64,000 nucleotides of DNA from JAEUQQ01 sp963697285 (lineage in GTDB: Bacteria; Acidobacteriota; Vicinamibacteria; Vicinamibacterales; JAFNAJ01). The stretch covers positions 31,613 to 95,612 of the forward strand of contig CAVONI010000019.1 in assembly GCA_963697285.1 (NCBI GenBank). Reading direction: 5' to 3'. The position numbers were made by a program, and so were the translations under genes. Of this stretch, positions 35,764 through 44,536 are shown one piece after another. Below the pieces are notes generated by a model. The model made no database searches. It was not told the DNA's origin and worked only from the letters and a program-made list of their open reading frames with translations. Every line of letters begins with the position of its first letter. Position 1 is the first letter of the stretch.

Positions 35764-37404
35764 ATGGTGCGCCTGCATCGTGAAGTGGTCTTACCCTTCC
35801 TGTTCTGTTCGACATTCCTCTCAGCCACCATCGCTTCAACGCCCAGGTATGCCAGTGCCCAGATGATGGGCAGGGCGGCGCGCGACGGGGCGTTCGTCGA
35901 GGCGCAGCAGTGCGCGCTCTGCCACAGCGGCAGCCCGCGGGCCCGCGCCCTGGTCGACGCGAACGGCAACGACGTCTCGCCGTTCCTCACCTGGTCGGCG
36001 ACGACCATGGCCAACGCGTTCCGGGATCCCTTCTGGCGCGCGCAGATGTCGCACGAGGTCGAGAGGGACCCCGCGCGCAAGGACGGGATCGAGTCGCTGT
36101 GCCTGCGTTGCCATGCTCCGGCGCCGAGCCACCAGTCGCGCCTCGACGGCGTCGTGGTGCCGCCTGCGGCGGCGCTCGAGGCGAGTCCACTCGCGCGCGA
36201 CGGGGTCTCGTGCACGGTGTGCCACCAGGCGCAGCCCGCGAACCTCGGCAAGACCGAGAGTTTCTCGGGCATGCTCGACATCCGCGACGACAAGCGCATC
36301 TTCGGACCGTTCGCGGACCCGTTCACCATGCCGATGCGCATGCACACGGGCTACACCCCGGCGCAGGGCACGCACATCTCCTCGTCTGCGCTGTGCGGCG
36401 CGTGCCACACGCTCTACACGCAGGCCGCCGACGCGACGCGCCCGTTCGTGGAGCAGGCGCCGTACCTCGAGTGGCGCAACAGCGTGTTCAACGACGAGCC
36501 CGGAACGACTGCCGAATCGCGTTCGTGCCAGCAGTGCCACATGCCCGACGTCGGCGCGATGCGCATCGCGCGCAACCCGATGGGGTTCGACTTCAACATC
36601 GCGATCCGCGACAACGTGCGGTCGCACACGTTCATCGGCGGCAACGCCTTCATGCTCGATCTGCTGCGCGCCAACGCCGACGCGCTGGGTGTTGTGGCGA
36701 CGCCCGAGACGCTCGCGCGTGCCGCCGCCGCAACGCGCGCGCAACTGGCACACGACACCGCGCGGATCGCCATCGGCAGGACGCAGCGCACTGCGACCGG
36801 CATCGAGTTCGACGTGGAGGTCGAGAACCTGACCGGCCACAAGCTGCCGAGCGGGTATCCGTCGCGGCGGGCGTGGCTGCAGGTAGACGTCCGCGCGGGG
36901 CGCGACACCGTGTTCTCGTCGGGGTCGCTCGACGAGACGGGACGGCTGAGGGGCGTCGCCGACGAACTGGGCGAACCGCATCGCGATCGGATCGAGTCGC
37001 CATCGCACGTCGCGATCTACGAGATGGTCGCCGTCGATGCACAGGGCAAGACCACGACGTCGCTGGCCGACATGGTGTCGCGCAAGAAGGACACGCGGTT
37101 GTTGCCGCGTGGATGGCGCGCCGACGGGCCACACGCCGACGACACGCACCCCGTCGGTGTTGGCACTGATGACGACTTCACCGGCGGCCGCGACGTTGTG
37201 ACCTATGTCGCTGCGCTGCCAGACACCGCGCGCGGCGCCCTCTCGATCGTGGCGCGCCTGCAGTACCAGGCCATCCCGGCTGCCTGGGCGAACGGGCTGC
37301 GGACCTCGACGACGAAGGAGTCGCAGAGCTTCCTGCGCATGTACGACGCATCGCAGAACCAGCCCGAGACGCTCGCGCAGACCGTGGCGACCATCGAGCC
37401 CTGA
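35764..37404 (+). CDS. Exported five-haem c-type cytochrome
   Basis: A 546-residue protein with an N-terminal signal (VVLPFLFCSTFLSATIAS) and five CxxCH haem sites: CALCH (near residue 50), CLRCH (114), CTVCH (150), CGACH (211) and CQQCH (254). A large C-terminal half without haem sites follows (VENLTGHKLPSGYPSRRAWLQVDV and more), a beta-rich domain seen in several periplasmic multihaem proteins. TACGCT at 35752-35757 would place transcription at the ATG itself. It diverges from iorAB, 78 bp apart, and may be its electron acceptor (inference from position). No family name was recognised for the whole protein. Confidence 0.82.
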   Translation: MVRLHREVVLPFLFCSTFLSATIASTPRYASAQMMGRAARDGAFVEAQQCALCHSGSPRARALVDANGNDVSPFLTWSATTMANAFRDPFWRAQMSHEVERDPARKDGIESLCLRCHAPAPSHQSRLDGVVVPPAAALEASPLARDGVSCTVCHQAQPANLGKTESFSGMLDIRDDKRIFGPFADPFTMPMRMHTGYTPAQGTHISSSALCGACHTLYTQAADATRPFVEQAPYLEWRNSVFNDEPGTTAESRSCQQCHMPDVGAMRIARNPMGFDFNIAIRDNVRSHTFIGGNAFMLDLLRANADALGVVATPETLARAAAATRAQLAHDTARIAIGRTQRTATGIEFDVEVENLTGHKLPSGYPSRRAWLQVDVRAGRDTVFSSGSLDETGRLRGVADELGEPHRDRIESPSHVAIYEMVAVDAQGKTTTSLADMVSRKKDTRLLPRGWRADGPHADDTHPVGVGTDDDFTGGRDVVTYVAALPDTARGALSIVARLQYQAIPAAWANGLRTSTTKESQSFLRMYDASQNQPETLAQTVATIEP

Positions 37405-37406
37405 CC

Positions 37407-37483
37407 GTAGGGGCCGCACCCCTGTGCGGCCCGATACCCGGCGGCGAACGCGCGCCCGGGCCGCGCAGGGGCGCGGCCCCTAC
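37407..37483. repeat. Family-C palindromes, inverted pair
   Basis: GTAGGGGCCGCACCCC-TGTGCGGCCCG at 37407-37433 and the reverse arrangement CCCGGGCCGCGC-AGGGGCGCGGCCCCTAC to 37483. Each is a hairpin, and the two face each other about 20 bp apart. They sit between the convergent cytochrome and TonB-receptor genes. Confidence 0.8.
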
Positions 37484-37525
37484 ACCTGTCCAATCAATCC
37501 GGCGTCGCGATACCCGCGCTCACGC

Positions 37526-39919
37526 TCACATCCCCAGCGTCAGCCCCACGTAGACGTTGCGCCCGGCGGCAGGGATGTAGAGCGGCACGCCATCCTCGAC
37601 GTAGCCGAAGGTCGTGTAGCGCGCGTCGAAGAGGTTGTTCACGCGCAGGTCGAATTCGATCCGCTCGAGCCCGATGCCTGCCGACAGCGCCGCCGGCAGG
37701 GGAACGCGGCCTGACACGTCCACGACGGTGTACGCGTCGTTCAGCCGGTCGTCGCGCTCGGTGCTGTCGACGAAGAAACGACCGACGTGACGCAGCGTCA
37801 GCGCAACCTGCCCCTGACCGACCGCCGTGCGCGCCACCATCGACGCCATCACGTCTGGGAACCCGGCGATGCGGTTGCCGTCGTACGTCACCGAGCCGCC
37901 CTCGAAGTCGAACTCGCGATACTCGGTGAAGGTGTTGCGCGTGAGCGACAGGGTAGCGTCGATGCTCGTGCGCCGGGGCAACCTGATGCCACCATCCACC
38001 TCGATGCCGCGGTGTCGCGACTTCGCGCCGTTACCATACACGGGCACGCCGTTGTCGTCGACCGCACCGGCGTAGACGATCTCGTTGAGGAAGTTCATCC
38101 AGAACAGGTTGCCGCGCAGACGCCACGAGGGCCGGTGCACCGACACGCCCGCCTCGACGTTCCACACGTCTTCTGGATCGAGCGTCACTGGAACCGAGTA
38201 GTAATCCTGCGGGTCGTAGAGGCTTCGCAAGAACGGCTCCCGCATACCGCGCGCCACGCTCGCATACACGTTGCTGTCGTCGCCGGTCTTCAACACGGCC
38301 GACGCGCGCGGCAGCACGAAGGTATAGGCCTCCGAGAACGACACGCCCTTCAGCAGGTCGTCAGACATCTCGTACAGGTGATGTGCCAGCTGGATGCCGC
38401 CCGCAAGCGTCAGGCGATCGGTCGCCGCCATCCGCACCTCGACCGCGCCGCTGGCGGTGTTTTTCGCAGCCTCGTAGTCGTAGTAGTGGTGGTTCGGCGC
38501 CACGCCCGCCGGGTAGTACTGCGCCCACGTCACCTCGCCGACGTGGTGCGCCCGGTGGATGCGCGCCTCGCCCTGCAGTTCGTACGTCACGCGTCCGCGC
38601 TGCTGCGAGAACGACGGCACCCACCCGGCATCCCACTCGTCGACGTTCCGGCGGCGCGTCAGGTCGGTGCGCGTGATGACCGTCCCGCCCGGCAGGACCA
38701 CCGGCGGCAGTTCGTACTCGTAGAGGCGCCGGTTGGCGCGGAACTGATCGTAGTAGCCGTCGCCCTGGAACAGGTACGCCGTCTGGCTGAACCTGGTCTT
38801 CGGCGAGAACTCGATGTCGTGGATGAACTGGTAGTGCGGCTGGAAGAAGTTGTCGACCTCTCCGTCCCACGTGATGGGATTGAAGCGACGGTCGCGTTCC
38901 GCATCGCCCGTGAGCCCGCCCTCGAGGACCTCGCGCGACACGCCGTTGTAGGCCAGGTGGGTCTGCTCGGGGCCCCCGAAGATGACGAACCGCGCGCGCG
39001 ATCGTTCACCGTACCGCGCGGCCGAGAAGTAGTAGTTCCACATGTCGACCCACGACTGATCGCGATAGCCGTCAGTCGTGATCTTCGAGTAGCGGCCCGC
39101 GAACGACCATGCCCCGCCCACCAGCCCCGAGTCGAACAGCAGCGAGAGCCGCCGCGTCCCGAACGAGCCAGCGCCGGTGTGCACCGAAACGCGCGGTTCG
39201 ATCGCAGGCGACGCGGTCGTGATGTCCACTGCTCCCCCGAGACCCGAGAGACCGAACACGCCGCGCTGCACCTGCACGTCGCCGCCCGTCGCGAGGAAGT
39301 CGGCCAGGTCGATGAAGAACAGCTCACCCGATTCGGCATCGTTCAGCGGCGCGCCGTTGAGCATCACGCGCGTGCGCGCCTGCCCGAACCCGCGAATCGA
39401 GAAGTACGAGTATCCGATCCCGTTGCCGCTGTCGTTCGACGCGATCATGCCCGGGACGAGCGTTGACAGGAGGATCGCCGGGTCCTGCCCCCAGTACGAC
39501 TCCGCCACCTGCTGCTGCGGGATGTTCGTGAAGCTCACCGCATCGACACCCTCGCGGGCGCGCGTCGCCGTCACCTCGACGCGGTCAGACACCGAGACGA
39601 TGGCGGCGAGGCGGACGTCGATCGTGCTCGACGCGTTCAGCAGGATCGGGAGCCGCTGCACGTAGTAGCCGGGATGCGACACGACGATGATCAGCCGGCA
39701 CGCCGCGGCGCCTGCGGCCTCGCGCGCGAGACAGCCGGGATCGAATGGGAGCGTGAATCGTCCGTCTGTGCCGGCCGTGACGACCTGGCGCGACTCGGCG
39801 ATCTCGATGCGTGCGGGCACAGGCGCGCCCGTCTCGGCATCGACCACGAGGCCAGGGATGGACTGTGCGAACAGTGGCGACGAGATGAACAGGAATGCAG
39901 CGAGCAGTGCGGGACGCAT
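37526..39919 (-). CDS. TonB-dependent receptor under a TPP riboswitch (predicted thiamine-compound uptake)
   Basis: A 797-residue outer-membrane receptor. It has a signal peptide (MRPALLAAFLFISSPLFAQ), a carboxypeptidase-regulatory-like domain (IPGLVVDAETGAPVPARIEI), and a plug with YFSIRGFGQARTRVMLNGAPLNDAESGE and VQVQRGVFGLSGLGGAVDI. The beta barrel ends FDARYTTFGYVEDGVPLYIPAAGRNVYVGLTLGM. ATG 39919 has GGAGGG four bases upstream. A TPP riboswitch lies 80 bp upstream in the same orientation, so the receptor should be made when thiamine pyrophosphate is scarce. Uptake of thiamine or a precursor is therefore the best prediction. It is quite different from the two Oar-type receptors here. Confidence 0.88.
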   Translation of the reverse strand: MRPALLAAFLFISSPLFAQSIPGLVVDAETGAPVPARIEIAESRQVVTAGTDGRFTLPFDPGCLAREAAGAAACRLIIVVSHPGYYVQRLPILLNASSTIDVRLAAIVSVSDRVEVTATRAREGVDAVSFTNIPQQQVAESYWGQDPAILLSTLVPGMIASNDSGNGIGYSYFSIRGFGQARTRVMLNGAPLNDAESGELFFIDLADFLATGGDVQVQRGVFGLSGLGGAVDITTASPAIEPRVSVHTGAGSFGTRRLSLLFDSGLVGGAWSFAGRYSKITTDGYRDQSWVDMWNYYFSAARYGERSRARFVIFGGPEQTHLAYNGVSREVLEGGLTGDAERDRRFNPITWDGEVDNFFQPHYQFIHDIEFSPKTRFSQTAYLFQGDGYYDQFRANRRLYEYELPPVVLPGGTVITRTDLTRRRNVDEWDAGWVPSFSQQRGRVTYELQGEARIHRAHHVGEVTWAQYYPAGVAPNHHYYDYEAAKNTASGAVEVRMAATDRLTLAGGIQLAHHLYEMSDDLLKGVSFSEAYTFVLPRASAVLKTGDDSNVYASVARGMREPFLRSLYDPQDYYSVPVTLDPEDVWNVEAGVSVHRPSWRLRGNLFWMNFLNEIVYAGAVDDNGVPVYGNGAKSRHRGIEVDGGIRLPRRTSIDATLSLTRNTFTEYREFDFEGGSVTYDGNRIAGFPDVMASMVARTAVGQGQVALTLRHVGRFFVDSTERDDRLNDAYTVVDVSGRVPLPAALSAGIGLERIEFDLRVNNLFDARYTTFGYVEDGVPLYIPAAGRNVYVGLTLGM

Positions 39920-40232
39920 CGTTCCCTCCACCCGGGACCCGGCGCTGGGCAGAGGACGACCGCAGGAACGTGAACCCCTGCGTCCGCCGCTCCGTTTCCT
40001 TCGCCGGCATGACCCGGATCAGGTTCAAAGGGTGTGATCTCAGCCCTGCGCCTAACGGCAGGACACCCCTACGAAGTAGGCGTAGACACTGTGGCCCAGC
40101 GGCGTGCCCTCGTCAAGCACGGCGGCCCGCAGGACGACGGCTCGCAGGGAAGGCAGTCAAGACACCGCCAGCGGAATCCCAGACACGAAGGGCTCGAGAT
40201 GGGCGCGCCTCGCCCGCCTGCGTCGCCCTGCT
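39920..40232. other. Intergenic region with TPP riboswitch
   Basis: Holds the 5' leader of the TonB receptor (39920-40078, with the riboswitch at 39997-40078). About 150 bp beyond it should contain the promoter, though no strong -10/-35 pair stands out. No gene is seen. Confidence 0.7.
39997..40078 (-). promoter_or_regulatory. TPP riboswitch (THI element)
   Basis: Reading the minus strand from 40078, the conserved parts occur in order: CUUCG (P1 5' strand), AGGGGUGUCC, GGGCUGAGAUCACACCC, UUUGAACCUGAUCCGGGUCA, UGCCGGCGAAGGAAAC. The last includes the P1 3' strand CGAAG, complementary to the first CUUCG. CUGAGA and GAACCUGAUC are the diagnostic ligand-binding segments. It lies in the leader of the TonB receptor; no clear terminator follows, so control of translation start is more likely than attenuation. 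Confidence 0.92.
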
Positions 40233-42371
40233 CTACGCCCCTGGCCGCGCTGTCTTGACGGTCAGCACGTACTGGCTCTGAGTCGTGCCGTCCGGCGCGA
40301 CCACGTCGATCGTCACCCTGGCGCCGTCCGAGACCGTCACGGTCCGGCTCGACCGCGACGTGATCGCCACGCCGTTCAGCTGCATGGATGTGATCCGGTT
40401 CGACATGGCGGTGGGAACGAGGTCGATGGTCGTCGTGCCGGCCGGAACCGCGATGTCGTACGCGTAGGTCCATGGGTCGAACTTGTTCGGCAGCACGTTG
40501 GGCACGCCGTTCGACGGTGGCGCCCACGCGAGATCCACGCCGACCAGCGTGCCACCGGTGACCTCGATGTTGCTGAGCACCGAGTACTTCTCGATCCCGC
40601 CCGGCGCGTTGTAGTCGATCGCCGCGTGCGTGGCATACGTCGTCGCGGGCTTGCTGAGATAGTCGACCGGCCCGCCCCACATGCCACCGATCCACAGCGC
40701 GATCCAGTTCTTGTCGCGCCACATGTCGCCGACGACGCTCGTGCGCTGGCCCGTGCTCGGCGCGCCCCCGGGGCTGCTGCCGCGCATCGAGGGCACGGTC
40801 GCCTTCTCGCCGACGTCGATGAGCTGCTGCACGGCCTTCTCGAAGTTCCGGATGCCCGGATAACCGACCGGCACCTCGTTGTGGGCGTTGTACACCTCGA
40901 CGATGCGGCCACCGTCCTTGCGCAGGTTGGTGTAGAGCTGCTGGACCATCGACAGGAACAGGTCCATCTTCATGCCCGAGTAGTTGGTGATGTCGACCGT
41001 CGCCGGCCGGTTGCAGCCGAACATGTCGGTGCCGAAGATCCAGCCATTGGTCTTGTCCTGCAGGATGACGAGGCCGTGTGAGTGTCCCGGCGCCTGGTAG
41101 GCGGTCAGCTTCACGTTGCCGAGGTCCAGCACATCGCCGTCGTTGATCGGCACCGAGGCGGCCGCGGCGGCGAGGAAGTCGGGCCGCTTCGATGCGGCCA
41201 CCGACCCCTTGTCCTGCGGCGTCATGAACAACCTGACGCCGGCCTCGGTGAACGACGCGATCTGCTCGACGTGATCCGGATTGTTGTGCCCGAGGACGGC
41301 GTCGTAGGGCTTCGTCGCGATCGTGTCGATGAAGGCCTTCAGGTTCGCCTTCGCGGCCGGATACTGGCCGGCGTCGAAGACGACGCCGCGCGTGCTGCCC
41401 TCGATGTAGTAGGTGTGCGGACGATGGTAGTCGTTCGGGTTGATGACGTCCCACACCGCCGGCGACGTGGGCGTCGGGGCGTGGACGAGGCGAGCCTGGA
41501 AGGCCGACGTTTGCGGACGCGTGATGTAGTAGACGAAGGTCCTGACCGCGCTCGGGGCCATCCCCTCCCTCACCGCCATCGCCTTGAGCGTGTAGCGCTT
41601 CGCGTCGACCTTGGCCGACATGGGCACGTCGAACAGGAGGAAGCCCTTCGCCGCGTCGTAGCTCTTGCTCGCTGTCGTCGGGTCCGGAGGTTCGGTCGTG
41701 TCGTCGGTGAGCGTGTAGTAGATCGTCGCGCCCGGCGTCTCGGTCGTCATGTTGACGTTGCGGCGGTACGACGTCGTGCCGGGCTTGGGCATCACCTGCA
41801 CCGGCGCCACGAGCGCCGTCGTGATGGACCTCAGGGCGGCGCGAGCCTCGGCGCGCGTGATTGCGGCCGCTGGTGCCCACTGGCGAGGCGACCGTCCCTT
41901 CATGTAGCCGGCGGCCACGAGGGCATTGACCATCGGCTTCGTCTGGGGATCCAGCGATCGCGCGTCGGCGAACGGCGCCAGGGCATCGATGTTCGAGGCG
42001 GAGATCCTGAACGCCTTCGCGAACACGACCGCCGCGTCGGCGCGCGTCATCGGCGCGTTCGGGCGGAACGCCTCCGTGTCCATGTCGGGCTCGACGATCG
42101 ACTCCTCGAGCGCGCACTCGATCTGCTTGCCGAACGTGTCGCCGGTCTGCACGTCGCTGAACTGCCGGGGAACCGGCTTCGCGTAGTCGTTGTATTCCGA
42201 CCAGTGCACCCAGCGGAAGTGATCCGAGATCATCGCGACGAACTCGGCGCGCGAGAGCGTCGCGCTGCGCGCCGGCGCGGCGGCGGCCGGCGGCGCCGCG
42301 GGCCCCTGCTGCCCGTATGCACAAAGGGGCAGCAACACGCCGACAACGGCCAGGATCCTGGGAACGCTCAT
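40233..42371 (-). CDS. Exported SLH-domain / metallo-beta-lactamase-fold protein
   Basis: A 712-residue protein with signal peptide. Residues 35-190 hold S-layer-homology-like repeats (LSRAEFVAMISDHFRW, PMTRADAAVVFAKAFRI, ITRAEARAALRSI). Then comes a chitobiase C-terminal-type beta domain (ATIYYTLTDDTTEPPDPTT). The metallo-beta-lactamase-like core has GHNNPDHVEQ near 365, PGHSHG and FGTDMFG; the second His of HxHxDH is replaced by Asn. A C-terminal cadherin-like beta domain ends it. AGGAG lies eight bases before ATG 42371. The promoter carries palindrome site a. It is probably a cell-surface hydrolase or lyonase-like enzyme of unknown substrate. Confidence 0.75.
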   Translation of the reverse strand: MSVPRILAVVGVLLPLCAYGQQGPAAPPAAAAPARSATLSRAEFVAMISDHFRWVHWSEYNDYAKPVPRQFSDVQTGDTFGKQIECALEESIVEPDMDTEAFRPNAPMTRADAAVVFAKAFRISASNIDALAPFADARSLDPQTKPMVNALVAAGYMKGRSPRQWAPAAAITRAEARAALRSITTALVAPVQVMPKPGTTSYRRNVNMTTETPGATIYYTLTDDTTEPPDPTTASKSYDAAKGFLLFDVPMSAKVDAKRYTLKAMAVREGMAPSAVRTFVYYITRPQTSAFQARLVHAPTPTSPAVWDVINPNDYHRPHTYYIEGSTRGVVFDAGQYPAAKANLKAFIDTIATKPYDAVLGHNNPDHVEQIASFTEAGVRLFMTPQDKGSVAASKRPDFLAAAAASVPINDGDVLDLGNVKLTAYQAPGHSHGLVILQDKTNGWIFGTDMFGCNRPATVDITNYSGMKMDLFLSMVQQLYTNLRKDGGRIVEVYNAHNEVPVGYPGIRNFEKAVQQLIDVGEKATVPSMRGSSPGGAPSTGQRTSVVGDMWRDKNWIALWIGGMWGGPVDYLSKPATTYATHAAIDYNAPGGIEKYSVLSNIEVTGGTLVGVDLAWAPPSNGVPNVLPNKFDPWTYAYDIAVPAGTTTIDLVPTAMSNRITSMQLNGVAITSRSSRTVTVSDGARVTIDVVAPDGTTQSQYVLTVKTARPGA

Positions 42372-42469
42372 CACACTCACTCCTGCCGACTAGTCCGAGG
42401 GCCTGCCTGTGCATGCGGCGCACGGCAGTCCGGGTGTTATAGCACCGGACGCGGGGGAAGCCTGGCGGT

Positions 42470-42491
42470 GTTACCGTGCCGCTACCGTAGC
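42470..42491. promoter_or_regulatory. Shared palindrome, site a (SLH/MBL gene promoter)
   Basis: GTTACCGT-N6-ACCGTAGC. On the minus strand an extended -10, TGC-TATAAC, has its hexamer starting at 42441, 50 bases from the site's first base. Transcription would begin near 42429, 58 bases before the SLH/MBL start. Confidence 0.7.
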
Positions 42492-42564
42492 GCCCCGAAC
42501 TTCCCGGCCTCGATGAGTGCGCGTGACGACGGGTGGCCGCGTTGACATGGGTGGCTGCGTTCCC

Positions 42565-42594
42565 TTGACACGTCTCGCGTACGGGCTCTACCCT
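42565..42594 (+). promoter_or_regulatory. Candidate sigma-70 promoter of aroKB
   Basis: TTGACA at 42565-42570, an 18-bp spacer and TACCCT at 42589-42594. It leaves a leader of about 190 bases before the GTG start. The -10 match is only moderate. Confidence 0.4.
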
Positions 42595-42792
42595 TCGACT
42601 CCGTTGCGTTGAACATGCCCGTACGCGATGCGCCCAGGGAATCGGTCTGGACGCGGAGGCGGTGCGCTCAACACAATTGCGCTCAGGGTCGAGATTTCGT
42701 TGCCGTCGAGCATTCACCGGACCTCACCGCCCCGGAGTGGTCTTTCGCGTCGGCCCATTTCACCCGCGGTCGCCGGTGAGCAGGAGGTTGTG

Positions 42793-44520
42793 GTGGCGGT
42801 TCGTGGCATCTATCTCGTCGGGTTCAGCGGTACCGGGAAGTCGACCGTCGCACAGCTCATAGGCGCCCAGTTGGGCTGGAACGTCTTCGATCTCGACCAG
42901 GTCATCGCCGAGCGCGCCGGGATGACCATTCCGCTCATTTTCGAACGCGAGGGCGAGCCGGGTTTTCGGCTGCGCGAGGCCGAGGCGCTGCGCGAAGTGT
43001 CGGTCGAGGGCGCCTTCGTGGTGGCCACGGGCGGCGGCGCAGCGGTGCGGGCCGAGAACCGTCGGGTGATGGCCAGCCGTGGCTGGATCATCTCGCTCGA
43101 GGGACGGCCCGAGACCCTGAACGAACGCATCCAGCTGCAACTGAAACGATCGGACCCGGCGGCCATCCGCCCGATGCTCGATGCGGTGTACCCGCTCGAC
43201 CAGGTCCGCGCACTCAAGCACAGCCGGCAGTCGGTCTACGCGCTCGCCGACTGGACGGTGCACACCGATCGGCTCACGCCGGGCCAGGTAGCCGCCGAGG
43301 TGATCCGGGCCCGCGAACTGCTCGAGCAGACCGACGAACCCGTCGCCAGCGCCGACGTCCCGGCCACGCCCATCCGGCATTCGCTCAGCCCCGACCTTCC
43401 GCCCCCGATCGTGGTGGCCGCCGGCCCCTGGCCCTACCAGGCCGTGGTCGGCTGGAACCACCTGCATTCGCTGGGCGCCCAGGTACGGCGCATCCTCCCA
43501 CGTGCCCGCAAGGTCGCGACCCTCACCGACGCCGCCACGTGGGCGCGCCTGGGCGGTCGGGTGGGTGAGTCGTTGCAGGAGGCCGGGCTCGAGGTGCACG
43601 TCCACGAGGTGGAACCCGGCGAACACGTGAAGACCCTCGACCAGGCGAGCCTGCTGTACGACTGGCTCCTCGAGTTGCGGATGCGCCGCGAAGACATCGT
43701 GCTCGTCGTCGGCGGCGACGCCATCGACGACCTCGGAGGCTTCGTCGCCTCGACCTACATGCGCGGCCTCCCGCTCGTGAAGGTGCCGACCTCGCTCGAA
43801 GGCATGGTCGACACCTCCATCGGCGGCAAGTCGGCGCTGAACCACAAGCGGGCACGCAACCTCGTGGGCACCTTTCACCATCCGCGCCTGGCGTGGGCCG
43901 ACGCGGCGCTGTTGCGCGATGAGCCCGAGCGCGAGCGTCGGGCTGCCTTCGCCGAAGTCGTGAAATACGGGATGATCGAGAGCTCGCTGATGCCCGGCGA
44001 GGCCATCGCCACCAGCCTGCTCGAGCAGGTGGAGCGGCACGTGCCTGAGTTGCTGGCGCTCGACCGCCTGATCCTGCTGCCGGTGATTGCGCGCTGCGTG
44101 GCGCTGAAGGCGCAGGTCGTCGCCGCCGACGAGCGCGACCTGGGACAGTTGCGCATGCTCCTGAACTACGGCCACACGGTCGGCCACGCCCTGGAAACGG
44201 CCACCGAGTACAGCATGCCCCACGGCGAGGCGGTGGCCATCGGGATGGCGGTGGAAGCGCGCCTGGCGGTGCTGCTCGGGCTGGCCAACGCCGCGTCAGA
44301 AACCAGGCAGAACGAGCTGCTGGCCCGCTTCGGCCTGCCCACGCAGTTGCCCTCGCTGGCGCTCGACGTGCTGATCGAGCACATCCACCGCGACAAGAAG
44401 GTCTTCGGCGATGCGCCCCGCTGGATCCTGCCGAGCGCGCCAGGACGGGCCGTGGTGTCAGCGGCCGTCGAGGAATCCGACTTGCGACGCGCCCTGACCG
44501 AGTGCGCGGCCTCGAGGTAG
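42793..44520 (+). CDS. aroKB: Fused shikimate kinase / 3-dehydroquinate synthase
   Basis: A 575-residue fusion of two shikimate-pathway enzymes. Residues 1-170 are shikimate kinase: GFSGTGKST (P-loop), FDLDQVIAER, FRLREAEAL and ATGGGAAV. Residues 195-575 are 3-dehydroquinate synthase: VVGGDAIDDLGGFVASTYMRG (NAD site), VPTSLEGMVDTSIGGKSALNH, GTFHHPRL, AEVVKYGMI and MLLNYGHTVGHALE with zinc ligands. GTG 42793, with AGGAGG five bases upstream, is preferred over GTG 42790. Fusions of aroK and aroB occur elsewhere, but here aroD follows directly (16 bp, opposite strand). Its own promoter is suggested at 42565. Confidence 0.92.
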   Translation: MAVRGIYLVGFSGTGKSTVAQLIGAQLGWNVFDLDQVIAERAGMTIPLIFEREGEPGFRLREAEALREVSVEGAFVVATGGGAAVRAENRRVMASRGWIISLEGRPETLNERIQLQLKRSDPAAIRPMLDAVYPLDQVRALKHSRQSVYALADWTVHTDRLTPGQVAAEVIRARELLEQTDEPVASADVPATPIRHSLSPDLPPPIVVAAGPWPYQAVVGWNHLHSLGAQVRRILPRARKVATLTDAATWARLGGRVGESLQEAGLEVHVHEVEPGEHVKTLDQASLLYDWLLELRMRREDIVLVVGGDAIDDLGGFVASTYMRGLPLVKVPTSLEGMVDTSIGGKSALNHKRARNLVGTFHHPRLAWADAALLRDEPERERRAAFAEVVKYGMIESSLMPGEAIATSLLEQVERHVPELLALDRLILLPVIARCVALKAQVVAADERDLGQLRMLLNYGHTVGHALETATEYSMPHGEAVAIGMAVEARLAVLLGLANAASETRQNELLARFGLPTQLPSLALDVLIEHIHRDKKVFGDAPRWILPSAPGRAVVSAAVEESDLRRALTECAASR

Positions 44521-44536
44521 CGTCACCCCCGGGGCG

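Larger units (their letters stand above)
42372..42792. other. Divergent intergenic region
   Basis: No gene seen. It holds operator site a (42470-42491) with the leftward promoter of the SLH/MBL gene. It also holds two TTGACA boxes (42542 and 42565) within a short direct repeat (GGGTGGCCGCGTT / GGGTGGCTGCGTT). The second box, with TACCCT at 42589 after an 18-bp spacer, is a candidate aroKB promoter. Confidence 0.6.
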
